NCBI GenBank assembly: GCA_003819975.1
Contig: RPPU01000013.1
Coordinates: 1-19,680, forward strand
Source of the DNA: Desulfobacteraceae bacterium
GTDB taxonomy: Bacteria > Desulfobacterota > DSM-4660 > Desulfatiglandales > HGW-15
Direction of reading: 5' to 3'
DNA length: 19,680 nucleotides
Of the stretch, positions 1-8,096 are shown one piece after another; position 1 is the first letter of the stretch, and every line of letters begins with the position of its first letter. The notes under the pieces were generated by a model, which was not told where the DNA came from, did not search any database, and saw only the letters and a list, made by a program, of their open reading frames with translations. Both the position numbers and the translations under genes were made by a program.

Positions 1-228
1 ATCTTTTGTTTTTTGCGAAAGAGCTTCCAGGCAGAGTTTGATGACTTTATCCCAATCCGCAGTTTTGATTTCGCGTTGCAATTCGCCGCGGTTCAGGTCA
101 TCGTCGGCGCGCCGCGCTTCGGCAATGGCGTCATAAACAGGGTCATAGCGTAGATAGACTCCGGCCGGGGTTTCGCCGGGAATAGGAGTCAAAATGAGAT
201 TAAGATCGATTTCTTGGGTTATGGTCAT
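1..228 (-). CDS. tssA: TssA (ImpA N-terminal domain), 5' part only
   Basis: The reading frame opens with ATG at 228 and stays open to the window edge, giving the first 76 residues. Visible motifs are LTPIPGETPAG (about residues 13-23), LRYDPVYDAIAEARRADDD, then GEL-Q-REIKTADWDKVIKLCLEALS. This is the conserved start of the ImpA_N domain found in TssA proteins, which cap the baseplate or sheath and guide tail assembly in the T6SS. It follows tagJ on the same strand after a roughly 500-bp gap containing repeats, so it may be transcribed from the tagJ promoter or its own. The ribosome-binding site is weak (GAGTGA about 13 bases upstream). The C-terminal region, which decides the TssA subclass, lies outside the window. 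Confidence 0.9.
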   Translation of the reverse strand, partial: MTITQEIDLNLILTPIPGETPAGVYLRYDPVYDAIAEARRADDDLNRGELQREIKTADWDKVIKLCLEALSQKTKD

Positions 229-300
229 AGGCTTTTTTGTTCACTCTAACCTGTCGAGGAAAAAGAATTTAACCACGAAACAGTTTTAAGCAGCACAAAA

Positions 301-314
301 TTGTGTATACACAA
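301..314. promoter_or_regulatory. Perfect 14-bp palindrome upstream of tssA
   Basis: TTGTGTATACACAA reads identically on both strands. It lies 73 bases upstream of the tssA start and outside the repeat array. A dimeric regulator could bind it, but no convincing -35/-10 pair was found beside it, so the role is open. Confidence 0.3.
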
Positions 315-345
315 CTCAAGTTATTAGGTTCACGGTTGATTCCTT

Positions 346-716
346 TACGATTTTTCACGTTCGTTCGAAATGACGGAGAAAGCGAATGAGTGTAGATACG
401 ATTTCTCACTGCGTTCGAAATGACGGAAGAACCATTCGAAATGACAGAAGGACCGTTCGGAATGGCGGAAGGAGAGGTCGAAATGACAGACGGAGAAAGC
501 GAATGAGTGCAGGTACGATTTCTCACTGCGTTCGAAATGACAGAAGGAGCGTTCGAAATGACAGAAGGAGCGTTCGAAATGACAGAAGGAGTATTCGAAA
601 TGCCGGCTTTTGTCATATCGAGCGAAGCGAGATATCGTATATTCCTATCATTCATTTGTGTTGCTCCTTATAATGAAAACACCTGTACGATTTCTCCCTG
701 GGGTCGAAATGACATA
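346..716. repeat. Five copies of a ~31-bp dispersed intergenic element
   Basis: Copies resemble TACGATTTCTCACTGCG followed by TTCGAAATGACAGA. Plus-strand copies lie at 346-377, 397-427, 514-544 and 686-716; an inverted copy lies at 611-639. The core (ATTTCTCnCTGCGnTCGAAATGACA) matches, from memory, a short repeat scattered between genes in many bacterial genomes. The 21-bp minisatellite unit is the right half of this element plus a few bases, so the array seems to have grown by slippage from one element. No transposase is present nearby. Confidence 0.75.
361..611. repeat. Composite minisatellite: 21-bp units in blocks of four
   Basis: Units of 21 bp (consensus GCGTTCGAAATGACAGAAGGA) start at 411, 432, 453, 474 and again at 528, 549, 570, 591. 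The two blocks of four are each preceded by the same 33-bp segment (378-410 and 495-527, two mismatches), so the higher-order period is 117 bp. A partial unit sits at 361-377. The last unit decays after its first half and runs straight into an inverted copy of the dispersed element. The array lies between tagJ and tssA, so it is probably transcribed within the T6SS operon. The 21-bp length keeps all frames open, which explains the spurious frames crossing it. Confidence 0.9.
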
Positions 717-725
717 AAATTCGGC

Positions 726-1541
726 TTACTGCTTATTTTCCAAAGGAACCCTATTATTAAAAACCATTTCCCGGATTTCCAATAGGCCGATTTCTTCTTC
801 ACCTACCTGGAATACATGTTGACCCATCCCCCTGCAGAAACCATTGCCCAACGGCAACCACTCGGTCGAATGGCCTAATTTTAAAAGATCGTTTTCCTGC
901 AGCCAGGATTCCGCGTAAAGAACCGGCAGAAAACCATTCAGGGTCAATCCTTCCCAGGTTGTGATCCGTCCCGGTATCCACAAGAGGTCCAGGAGCGTTT
1001 TGGGTGTCTCGATCGATAATTCCCGGATACATTCGAACGGAACGCGCAGATAACGGGTGTGGGCAAAAACCTCCAGAAAATAGGCCAAGCAGGAGTCCGT
1101 ATCTCTTATGCCGGAAAAGGTCTGACCGTTTAATGTTCCGGAGATAAGGGGGCGTTGCGCCTCAACTTGAGAAAATAGGGTTTCGGCTTGTTCCCATTCG
1201 GCGTGTTCCATTTTTTTACGAGCGTTTTCGTAAGTGTCAAAATAAGCAGGAAGTTCCGGGACAAAAGAGGGCTGTTTTTTGCCTTGATAGGCCTCAAGCC
1301 GTTCTTTTTCAGCCTGGACCAGGTTGAGGTAAACTTGAGCGCCCAGATCTTTTTCCATATCCTGTCCGGCGACAAGCTCTAATTGGCGCCGGGCCTTATC
1401 CCATTCTCCATAAAGGGCCAGGACTTGAAACAATAATGTTCTGGCTTTAAAGTCGGAAGGGCTCGATTTGACTTTATCGTTCAGGCATTTTCGGGCCTCG
1501 GCCAGATTACCGGCTTTGATCATTTCCCGAACATTATCCAT
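726..1541 (-). CDS. tagJ: TagJ/ImpE-family T6SS accessory protein
   Basis: This 271-residue protein matches the ImpE/SciE (TagJ) family in length and layout. Its N-terminal half is helical and TPR-like (AGNLAEARKCLNDKVKSSPSD). The C-terminal half has the family signatures: SGTLNGQTFSGIRDTD at about 134, LLWIPGRI at about 186, TEWLPLGNGF at about 226 and GMGQHVFQVGEEE at about 238. In studied systems TagJ contacts the sheath protein TssB and assists ClpV-driven recycling. The start at 1541 is chosen over the upstream ATG at 1592 because AAGGAG sits five to six bases before it; the extra 17 residues would overlap the predicted promoter. It lies between tagF and tssA, a usual position. It has its own -10 box and direct-repeat array upstream. 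Confidence 0.9.
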   Translation of the reverse strand: MDNVREMIKAGNLAEARKCLNDKVKSSPSDFKARTLLFQVLALYGEWDKARRQLELVAGQDMEKDLGAQVYLNLVQAEKERLEAYQGKKQPSFVPELPAYFDTYENARKKMEHAEWEQAETLFSQVEAQRPLISGTLNGQTFSGIRDTDSCLAYFLEVFAHTRYLRVPFECIRELSIETPKTLLDLLWIPGRITTWEGLTLNGFLPVLYAESWLQENDLLKLGHSTEWLPLGNGFCRGMGQHVFQVGEEEIGLLEIREMVFNNRVPLENKQ

Positions 1542-1574
1542 TTCAACTCCTTTTTTTGTGCAGCTATAATGTAA

Positions 1575-1642
1575 ATTATAGTGACATGCCATATCAGATC
1601 ATTCGTACAAATTCGTCACATAAGCGTCACGCCGATGTCTCA
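1575..1642 (-). promoter_or_regulatory. tagJ promoter with 11-bp direct repeats
   Basis: Read on the minus strand, consecutive 11-bp units are TGAGACATCGG (1642-1632), CGTGACGCTTA (1631-1621), TGTGACGAATT (1620-1610), TGTACGAATGA (1609-1599) and a weaker TCTGATATGGC (1598-1588). They are followed by a perfect TATAAT at 1580-1575. The hexamer 17 bp upstream of it (AATGAT) is a poor -35, so the promoter probably needs an activator. The -10 lies in an inverted repeat, CTATAAT-GTAA-ATTATAG (1564-1581). Predicted leader to the tagJ ATG is about 27 nt. The repeat cores match the array at 11686-11751. Confidence 0.5.
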
Positions 1643-1746
1643 GAATGATAATTGTGCAAATAAAGTCACATTTTTATTCTTCTTTTTTACACTCTGATGG
1701 CAGGATTAAGAAAAGGCTTTTCCCATTAAGGAAGATAGCCTTAATG

Positions 1747-2508
1747 TCAAAATCTTCCAATCAGAGATGTTGTCTCCGGAGACCATAATTTAACGAAATC
1801 TTCCGGCGCTAAAGCCCGACCGAAGATGCCGATCCGGGTGGTTTCCGGAACGCCTCCCATAAAAACGGTATTGGGCACGATGGGCAGGCGATCTTTTAAA
1901 AGAGCATGATACGTTTCGGTTATTTTAAGTGGCTCGGATAGAAAATGGTTATTCAAGGCAATCAGACAATCCGAGCTTTTCCAAAAATCGTTCAAGCCTT
2001 TTGACAAGGTTTCATATAAATGACCGTGCATCATGGGGTAGCTCTGTTCCTGGAGGGCCTTCCAAGCGGGCCAATCGTTCGAAGGGCCTTGGAGTTGCAG
2101 TATTTCTTCTTCCAGTTGCTTGAGATTGCTTAACCTTCTGTTAATCGATAGGTATTCCATTTTTTCCCAGATATTGTCCAAGGCCAAAGGCAATAAATCC
2201 CACTGCGATTCCCAGTCCTTGAGCGAGCCTGAGCCCATGATGAGCAGGGGGTAAAGCCTGCCGAACTGGTCGCCGCTGTCTTTGACAATACCGCAAATCA
2301 GTTGGTTTTTTTTCGAGCCTTTAGCCCAAAAGCGCCAAGAGTTGCGGCTTACTCCCCGGTTCGACTGCGTAAGCCATTTCATATAACCGTTTCCGGCCCA
2401 ATCGGAGAAGGCTTTGAACAGGGGGTTTTCGGCACCGAGACTGAAATAGTCCTTGGCCACCGGGTGTTTTCCGGAGATGCACCAGAGCCATTCCTCGTTA
2501 TGGTTCAT
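1747..2508 (-). CDS. tagF: TagF/ImpM-family T6SS-associated protein
   Basis: The N-terminus carries SGKHPVAKDYFSLG, the typical opening of TagF/ImpM proteins, followed by FGRLYPLLI near residue 82, also a family hallmark. In Pseudomonas aeruginosa TagF is a post-translational repressor acting on the Fha side of the T6SS. Length (253 residues) suits the stand-alone form; no PppA-type phosphatase domain is fused to it. I prefer the ATG at 2508, which overlaps the tssM stop as TAATG, exactly as at the tssK/tssL junction. An in-frame ATG at 2520 would add MLGI and lacks a ribosome-binding site. Translation is probably coupled to tssM. A 205-bp spacer separates it from tagJ. Confidence 0.85.
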   Translation of the reverse strand: MNHNEEWLWCISGKHPVAKDYFSLGAENPLFKAFSDWAGNGYMKWLTQSNRGVSRNSWRFWAKGSKKNQLICGIVKDSGDQFGRLYPLLIMGSGSLKDWESQWDLLPLALDNIWEKMEYLSINRRLSNLKQLEEEILQLQGPSNDWPAWKALQEQSYPMMHGHLYETLSKGLNDFWKSSDCLIALNNHFLSEPLKITETYHALLKDRLPIVPNTVFMGGVPETTRIGIFGRALAPEDFVKLWSPETTSLIGRF

Positions 2509-5500
2509 TATTCCCAGCATTTGGCTATGATCCAGGGTACTTTTTCAGGAGTCGATCGCGACAATTCCAGAATGGGTTGATGGCCTGAAAATTCGTACCT
2601 GACTTGAATGGTTTTGACGTTTAAATTTTTTAAAGCGAGTGCTTGTTCCGGAAAATCTTCAGCCCGAAAAATACGTTCGCCTCTGGCGAAATCGCCCAAG
2701 AATTTGGCAAAAGCCATGGGGTTCGTATATTTGCGGGTGCAAACCAGATTGCTTATCTCGATCTCGAATAGGACATCTCCGCAATTTTGAGGCGACCAGG
2801 CGATGGTTTTTTTCAAAGGATAGTTGCGATTGATCACTTGTTGCGTTTCGGTCGCGCATTGCAGTTTCAAATTCACGGCATGGGGTTGAGCCAAAGCATT
2901 GGGGTTGGCGGAGGTCGGGAGCGGGGTGACGGTCACGCTATAATTTTCTTTAAGAGGAGCGCCGGCTCGGGCTCTGGCTCCCTGGGTTAAAAAGGACATA
3001 AAACCGCCCTCAAAAGCGATAAACTTACCAAGGTTGTTTTTGGCATAAAAACCCCGGCCGGGATCGGTGCCGATAAAGGGCGCAGCCGGTCCTTTTACGA
3101 ATTTAAGGGCGGAACCTTCTTCTCCCAGAATCACTTTATTGAGGTTCATCTGGTTGGCCGGACCCTGGGCTTCGACCAGCACATCTTTTTCCCACATGAG
3201 TTGCAGATGGCAAGCGGTCTCTTTGGAGAAATAGGACCAATAGAAATCCAGGGGGCCGGTCACCAATTGCCAAAATATTTTTTGTTCGGCGGACGTGCCG
3301 GTAAGGGAATTCTTGACTTTATTAATACCGTTATGAGCTTTGAAGAAAGGCGATTCGCCCGTAGCCGCATCTTGATTAAAGGTATCGGTCAGCATTTGAA
3401 AAACCGTTGCCCGCGACTTGGCGGCGGTCATAATTTGCGCCAGGGCGTTTTGATAATCCAGTAGGCTTTTCCCGGCCGTTTCAAGGGCTGCCAGGCTTTT
3501 TTGTTTTTCTTTATCTATTTTTCCGATGATTTCTTTGCCTTTTTGAACGGTTTTTCCCAAGGCACCGGCCTTTAGAAGGTTTTCCTGAATAGCGGCATTC
3601 AAACGGGCATTCTCGTATTTGAAAACGACCTTGATCCATTCCGGGGTTAGCGAATTATTTTGAGAAGAGTCGTCAAAAACCTTTAAATGTTCCGGCATGG
3701 TTTTCAACAGCATAAAATAGGGTCCCTGGTCGGTTGCCATTTTCATGGCGATTTGCTGCCAGGTGTCTTTTTTGTTTTGCAGAAGGTTAATACCTTGCGG
3801 AAAGGCGATGACAAAGTTTTCCCAGGCTTTGTAATAACTATTACGATAGCCATCGTAAAAAGCTTTCTTGCGATCGGCCAGGATCAGAGGCTCATAAAGC
3901 GCGCCTTCAATTTCTTTCAAAAAGGAGTCGATCTCTTCTTTGCCCTTGAGGGTAAACGCCGGTTCAATGAAAACCTGGGCCGCATTGGTCGATTCCGTTC
4001 CCCAAAAATCTTCCAGGTTGATTTTTTCGAGGTTTGGGTTCTGATTGACCCAAGTGACCAGCCATTTCAAGTCTGCTCCCTCGACCATCAGGGCATGCTT
4101 GAGCCAGGTATGCAGTTGGTTCATTTCTTCGTTCAGGATTGTTTTATCGGGCTGCCAAGCCAGATAGGAAACATAAAGGGCCTCAAAGCGTTGGCGCAGT
4201 TCAGGCACCAAACGTTGGGCCGCAACCGTTGCGACCGGTTCGTAAGAAGGTTGGGGCATTTCTTGGAGCTTTTCCAGGGGTTCATTTTTCAGGCAGGCGC
4301 GCAGTAAGTTGATGCGCCGTACCAAGTGGCTGATATGGTAACCGTTCTCTTCATCCGAAGTTCGATTCGAGAACATACCGACTCGGTCGGCAATCTGCCG
4401 GTCGAATTTGATTAAAAAGCCGGTTTTGAACTGTTTGCAAAATTTCTCTTTCAATTCCGTTTCGACATTGCGGCTTTCATGCAAACCCAGGCGGGGTATC
4501 CACCAATTGCGGTTTTGGGCATGGGCGTTTTCAATGGATTGACGAAAGCGATCCATAATGGAAACATCGGTGAGGATTTCGCCTTGCAGGACCGGCGGGT
4601 TGGAGAGATCCCTGGAAATATCCCGTAAGGTCTTAAGGTTTTTAGCAAAAGAATAGCTCAAGATTCCGCAGAGAGCGATGCCGATGGCGATCCAGGCCGT
4701 CAAACCCAGATGCCGGGTAATGCGATTCCAATTTAGAGCCCGCTGAGTCGGAACGAAGAGCGTGCGGTCTTTAGGTAAAATTCCGGAGAAGAAATCATGC
4801 AGAAAAAGGCCTTTGCCCGTGCCGGGTAAAACCTCACGAGCCTCGATTAATCCCAACTCCTTGAGAAAATGGGAATAAGGCGTTCCTTCCTGACGGCCGC
4901 TGCTGAAAAAGATGCCGCGTAAAATAGGGGTTTCCTGATAGGGGTTTTCCAGAAAAGCGCCTTTAAAGAAAGCTTCCAGACCGGGTTTGAGTCGTTCGAA
5001 TTCTTCCGGGAAAAGAAATAGTTCCGGGTCAAGGTCCCGGTCGGTTTTTTTGGAACCAATGGGCTGGCTGAGTTTGTGAAAAAGACGCAAGCGGATGTCT
5101 TTCAAACGCTCTCCAACCGTATGAAAAGCAGGGCCGAGGAATGCGGAAATAGAGGCGGTCGATTTCGGATTGATGACGCCCATGGCCTGATTAAGCGATT
5201 TTTCCGGAAGGTGATTGCAAAACTGATTCATGCCCTGGATCAAATCGCATTTGGTCACCAGAATATAAACCGGGAACTTGGCGCCCAAGACCCGCATCAG
5301 CTCATCCGTGCGCAAGCGGATATTACGGCCGTCCTGTTCGAGGTTTTCCGGAGCGGAGTCAAGCAGTTTATCGACCGCCAGCGTAATGACCAACCCGTTC
5401 AGGGGTTCCCGCTTGCGGAATTTGGTAAGCAGCACCAGGAAATGATGCCATTCATCCTTGTCGGGGACCTCATTGATGGGAATCGTATAGCGGCCGGCCG

Positions 5501-6023
5501 TATCGATCAGGATGGCTTGTTCAAAAAACCACCAATCGCAGTTGCGCGTGCCGGAAATGCCGGCAGCATGCATGACTTCCGCGAAAGGCGAAGAAAGACG
5601 CGCGCTTTTAATGGCCGTCGTTTTTCCGGAACCGCTTTCGCCGATGACCATATACCAAGGCAGAACATAAAGAGGATTTCCATGTTTTTTCAAATGAGAA
5701 TGTTTAAGGGTGTCGATCGCTTCTTTCCAACGGGTTTGGAGTTCTTTGGATCGGCTGCTCTCTTCGGTGTCTCCCATGTGTTGGATGGCTGCGCTGTCTT
5801 GTTCGATCACCTGGCTGACAAAACGTTCTTCGCGGTATTTGATCCAGCGTTTGCGGAGATATACAAAACCCAGCCAAAAGCCGATAAACCCGAAAAGAAA
5901 GAAAAAGCCGAGCCACCAGGGGAAACCCAGAAGCAGGGTGGCTCCGAATATCAGACCGATTACCGTCAGGATAATAACGATGACGAGCATCACTTTTAAC
6001 GCTTTGATAAATTGATCTTTCAC
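2508..6023 (-). CDS. tssM: TssM/IcmF inner-membrane T6SS ATPase-like protein
   Basis: At 1171 residues this has the usual TssM size and order. Two transmembrane helices lie at about 10-32 and 36-56 and a third at about 441-460. The cytoplasmic loop has Walker A GESGSGKT (128-135), ILIDTAGRY (171-179) as the DxxG switch and VTKCD (256-260) as the NKxD-like base motif. The long remainder is periplasmic in the family and contacts the TssJ lipoprotein. TssM, TssL and TssJ form the membrane complex through which the tube is fired. The start codon is GTG at 6023, one base after the tssL stop; no ATG is better placed and the Shine-Dalgarno is poor, so coupling to tssL is likely. The complete G-motif set suggests nucleotide binding is retained; some TssM proteins have lost it. 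Confidence 0.95.
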   Translation of the reverse strand: MKDQFIKALKVMLVIVIILTVIGLIFGATLLLGFPWWLGFFFLFGFIGFWLGFVYLRKRWIKYREERFVSQVIEQDSAAIQHMGDTEESSRSKELQTRWKEAIDTLKHSHLKKHGNPLYVLPWYMVIGESGSGKTTAIKSARLSSPFAEVMHAAGISGTRNCDWWFFEQAILIDTAGRYTIPINEVPDKDEWHHFLVLLTKFRKREPLNGLVITLAVDKLLDSAPENLEQDGRNIRLRTDELMRVLGAKFPVYILVTKCDLIQGMNQFCNHLPEKSLNQAMGVINPKSTASISAFLGPAFHTVGERLKDIRLRLFHKLSQPIGSKKTDRDLDPELFLFPEEFERLKPGLEAFFKGAFLENPYQETPILRGIFFSSGRQEGTPYSHFLKELGLIEAREVLPGTGKGLFLHDFFSGILPKDRTLFVPTQRALNWNRITRHLGLTAWIAIGIALCGILSYSFAKNLKTLRDISRDLSNPPVLQGEILTDVSIMDRFRQSIENAHAQNRNWWIPRLGLHESRNVETELKEKFCKQFKTGFLIKFDRQIADRVGMFSNRTSDEENGYHISHLVRRINLLRACLKNEPLEKLQEMPQPSYEPVATVAAQRLVPELRQRFEALYVSYLAWQPDKTILNEEMNQLHTWLKHALMVEGADLKWLVTWVNQNPNLEKINLEDFWGTESTNAAQVFIEPAFTLKGKEEIDSFLKEIEGALYEPLILADRKKAFYDGYRNSYYKAWENFVIAFPQGINLLQNKKDTWQQIAMKMATDQGPYFMLLKTMPEHLKVFDDSSQNNSLTPEWIKVVFKYENARLNAAIQENLLKAGALGKTVQKGKEIIGKIDKEKQKSLAALETAGKSLLDYQNALAQIMTAAKSRATVFQMLTDTFNQDAATGESPFFKAHNGINKVKNSLTGTSAEQKIFWQLVTGPLDFYWSYFSKETACHLQLMWEKDVLVEAQGPANQMNLNKVILGEEGSALKFVKGPAAPFIGTDPGRGFYAKNNLGKFIAFEGGFMSFLTQGARARAGAPLKENYSVTVTPLPTSANPNALAQPHAVNLKLQCATETQQVINRNYPLKKTIAWSPQNCGDVLFEIEISNLVCTRKYTNPMAFAKFLGDFARGERIFRAEDFPEQALALKNLNVKTIQVRYEFSGHQPILELSRSTPEKVPWIIAKCWE

Positions 6024-6024
6024 C

Positions 6025-6702
6025 TTAGGGCACCATGCTTAAAATTTTTTCACCGATACTGTCGAGAATAAAAAAGTATATCAAAAGCAATCCGACAAAG
6101 AAAACAACCGGCAGGCCCAGCGCGACCATTGTGACCGTGGAAAAAAAACCGATATTTTTCGGAGGCGGAATTATTCCGGATTCGGAAGGATAAGCCTCGG
6201 GGAAAAGGCTGTCGACATCCAAAGAAGGAATGCCGACTGAACTGCCCATCAAAAGCTTCAGATTGGAGGTTTTTAATTGCTCTAACAGAAATTCATCGCC
6301 CGGATTGCAATAACGGCCGCTGAATCCCAGGGCCAGACATAGGTAATAAACCTCCCGGACGTCTCTCTGATGGGGTCCTATATTGTTCAAGCGTTCGAAA
6401 AAGAGATCGCCGGCATTGCTCAGCTGGTAATAGACTCTTTGCAACAATTCTTTTTGCCATTTCCCTTTTTCTTTCCAGGAACTGTTCATGATGGTTTCGT
6501 CCACCCAGGCCACCACGGCGAAACGCGCTAAGTCGTAATCCTCCTGCGAAAAAGAAGTTTGCGCCAGTTTGTTTTGACTTTGAACCATCAGCCGGTGAAG
6601 GTCGGCCTTGACTTGATCGAAAGGCGGTTGCTTAACCGCCGCCCTCTTGAGGAAGTAAGAAACATAGGCCATGATTTCGACAAAACACGATAATAGATGC
6701 AT
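6025..6702 (-). CDS. tssL: TssL/DotU inner-membrane T6SS protein
   Basis: A 225-residue DotU-family protein. Family motifs are AVVAWVDETIMNSSW (about 62-76), AGDLFFERLNNI (97-108) and LCLALGFSGRY (121-131). A single C-terminal transmembrane helix spans about 189-213, so most of the protein is cytoplasmic, as in known TssL. No C-terminal OmpA/peptidoglycan-binding domain is fused, so anchoring to the wall must come from another protein. The start overlaps the tssK stop (TAATG), with GGGAGG eight bases upstream. TssL connects TssM to the baseplate through TssK. Confidence 0.93.
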   Translation of the reverse strand: MHLLSCFVEIMAYVSYFLKRAAVKQPPFDQVKADLHRLMVQSQNKLAQTSFSQEDYDLARFAVVAWVDETIMNSSWKEKGKWQKELLQRVYYQLSNAGDLFFERLNNIGPHQRDVREVYYLCLALGFSGRYCNPGDEFLLEQLKTSNLKLLMGSSVGIPSLDVDSLFPEAYPSESGIIPPPKNIGFFSTVTMVALGLPVVFFVGLLLIYFFILDSIGEKILSMVP

Positions 6703-8096
6703 TAGGCGGACCTCCCGATAATCATCATTTGCACTTTTAAATCACGGGGAGCCGAATCCCAATATAGGGCAATATTGTTGTTTTTTTGCACTTCGGCCCA
6801 TTGCGTGCCGTGATGATCGATCTCGAAATAAAGCGCCCGCGTTCTGCGCGGTAATTCCTGAGGAGGAAAGGGTAAATGCTGGAATTTGATGCCCGGCAAA
6901 GCACGGGCGATGAGCAACGGCAGGGTTTCGCGGGAACTCAATTTGGCGATGGTCGTCAGAGGTTTCAAAATAGATTGGGGGTCTTCCTCGGATTCGATGA
7001 CGAGATAAAAACGGTTGCGGCTGTCGAAAACCGCGGGGGTCATCTCGACGACAAAATAGGTGCTGTCAAAAAGCAGGTCCAAAATATAGTCGGGACCGGA
7101 TGTGATTTCTTCCATCAGTCTTGAAATCAACGTTCTGGCCTTGGAAAAGCAGTTCCATAAATGCTCATGATCGTATTTGGGCAACAGGCGTGAACCGTCT
7201 TTTTCTTCACCGGCGACATTTATATTTTCAGAGAAAGAAGAAAGTTCGCCGACCAGTTGCCGGATCAAGGCATAGAGCGTCCAGGGATGCGCGTCTTTTT
7301 TCTCGGTATAATGGAAAAACAGAGGAATATACCGGTTCAGGGACCGCAGGGCCAACAGATAGACCATGTCGCGCGCGCCGAATTCGGCGGTATGGACGCC
7401 GCGTTCTTTTTTGTAGGCTTCCATTTGCCGTCCGCGCGAGCCGATTTCGTCCCTTATTTCATTGACCAGTTTCCAAAGCACATGGGAAGCGGCAATGCTC
7501 AGGCAGGGCTGAATAAAGCGTGGGGAAAGAATAATATCTTCACCGGCCCATTCCAGTTGAGCGACCGGTATCAGAAGATAGTCGCTTAACTTTTCGATTT
7601 CGGTCTCCCAAAAAACTTTCAGCACATAATACAGTTTTTTAACCTGAGCAGGCGGGCCGGCTTGATATAAATCCGGCAGTTCTTCGTCTTCGGTTATGGT
7701 CGCAAACCGCGTAGTGACTTCGGAAAGATTATCCGGATCGGACAACACCGTAACATTCGGACCGAATTCGTTTAATTTGCGGATGCCCACATAAACAGTG
7801 AAGGGTTTGCCGCCCTCCGTCCAGGCCTCATCGAAAGAGCGGTGTTCGACCAGAGTGTTATCGGGACAGACTAAATAACTCAGATCGGGAAAAAGGAATT
7901 CAGCCCGTTCGAGAATGAAAGCTCGGCTCCCCAAGGCGGATTCCTTGATTTCCAAATTTCCGATACCCCAAAAATGAGGTTGCAGAAACCGGTGATAGGG
8001 CGTCAGCAAGGATTGAGCGTGCAAATCCATTTGCTGAAAATGATGCGGCTGTAGAAACAAACCTTGATGCCAAAAAACGGGTCGGGAATTTTTCAT
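6702..8096 (-). CDS. tssK: TssK T6SS baseplate protein
   Basis: This 464-residue protein begins with WHQGLFLQPHHFQQ (about 9-22), the diagnostic N-terminus of the TssK/ImpJ family. It continues with FxWGIGNLEI and a central SxxxPxF-type beta-rich domain consistent with the family. TssK is a trimeric adaptor that joins the TssFG wedge to the cytoplasmic part of TssL/TssM. Its ATG overlaps the tssJ stop as ATGA (8093-8096), and its own stop overlaps the tssL start, so the three genes are translationally linked. Length is normal and no key region is missing. Confidence 0.94.
   Translation of the reverse strand: MKNSRPVFWHQGLFLQPHHFQQMDLHAQSLLTPYHRFLQPHFWGIGNLEIKESALGSRAFILERAEFLFPDLSYLVCPDNTLVEHRSFDEAWTEGGKPFTVYVGIRKLNEFGPNVTVLSDPDNLSEVTTRFATITEDEELPDLYQAGPPAQVKKLYYVLKVFWETEIEKLSDYLLIPVAQLEWAGEDIILSPRFIQPCLSIAASHVLWKLVNEIRDEIGSRGRQMEAYKKERGVHTAEFGARDMVYLLALRSLNRYIPLFFHYTEKKDAHPWTLYALIRQLVGELSSFSENINVAGEEKDGSRLLPKYDHEHLWNCFSKARTLISRLMEEITSGPDYILDLLFDSTYFVVEMTPAVFDSRNRFYLVIESEEDPQSILKPLTTIAKLSSRETLPLLIARALPGIKFQHLPFPPQELPRRTRALYFEIDHHGTQWAEVQKNNNIALYWDSAPRDLKVQMMIIGRSA

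Noticed and set aside
229..360. Promoter for tssA in the tagJ-tssA gap
   Set aside because: No -35/-10 pair of acceptable quality and spacing was found on the minus strand, so none is listed; readthrough from tagJ is possible.
378..611. CRISPR-like repeat/spacer pattern
   Set aside because: The 21-bp units are directly adjacent and the 33-bp segments between blocks are themselves copies of one another, so there are no unique spacers. No cas gene is present.
269..655. Minus-strand open frame with repeated PSVISNA heptapeptides
   Set aside because: The frame is produced by the 21-bp repeats, whose length is a multiple of three and lacks stops. It ends in unrelated sequence, has no ribosome-binding site and resembles spurious translations of this dispersed element.
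1542..1592. Upstream in-frame start of tagJ (MACHYNL...)
   Set aside because: The extension covers the predicted -10 box and leader, and AAGGAG is placed for the ATG at 1541.
3687..4307. Plus-strand open frame (206 codons) opposite tssM
   Set aside because: Antisense shadow of the TssM periplasmic region with no start signals.
5076..5999. Long plus-strand open frame (307 codons) opposite the start of tssM
   Set aside because: It lies wholly antisense to the well-supported TssM reading frame, including its Walker motifs, and its product is low-complexity without any family pattern.
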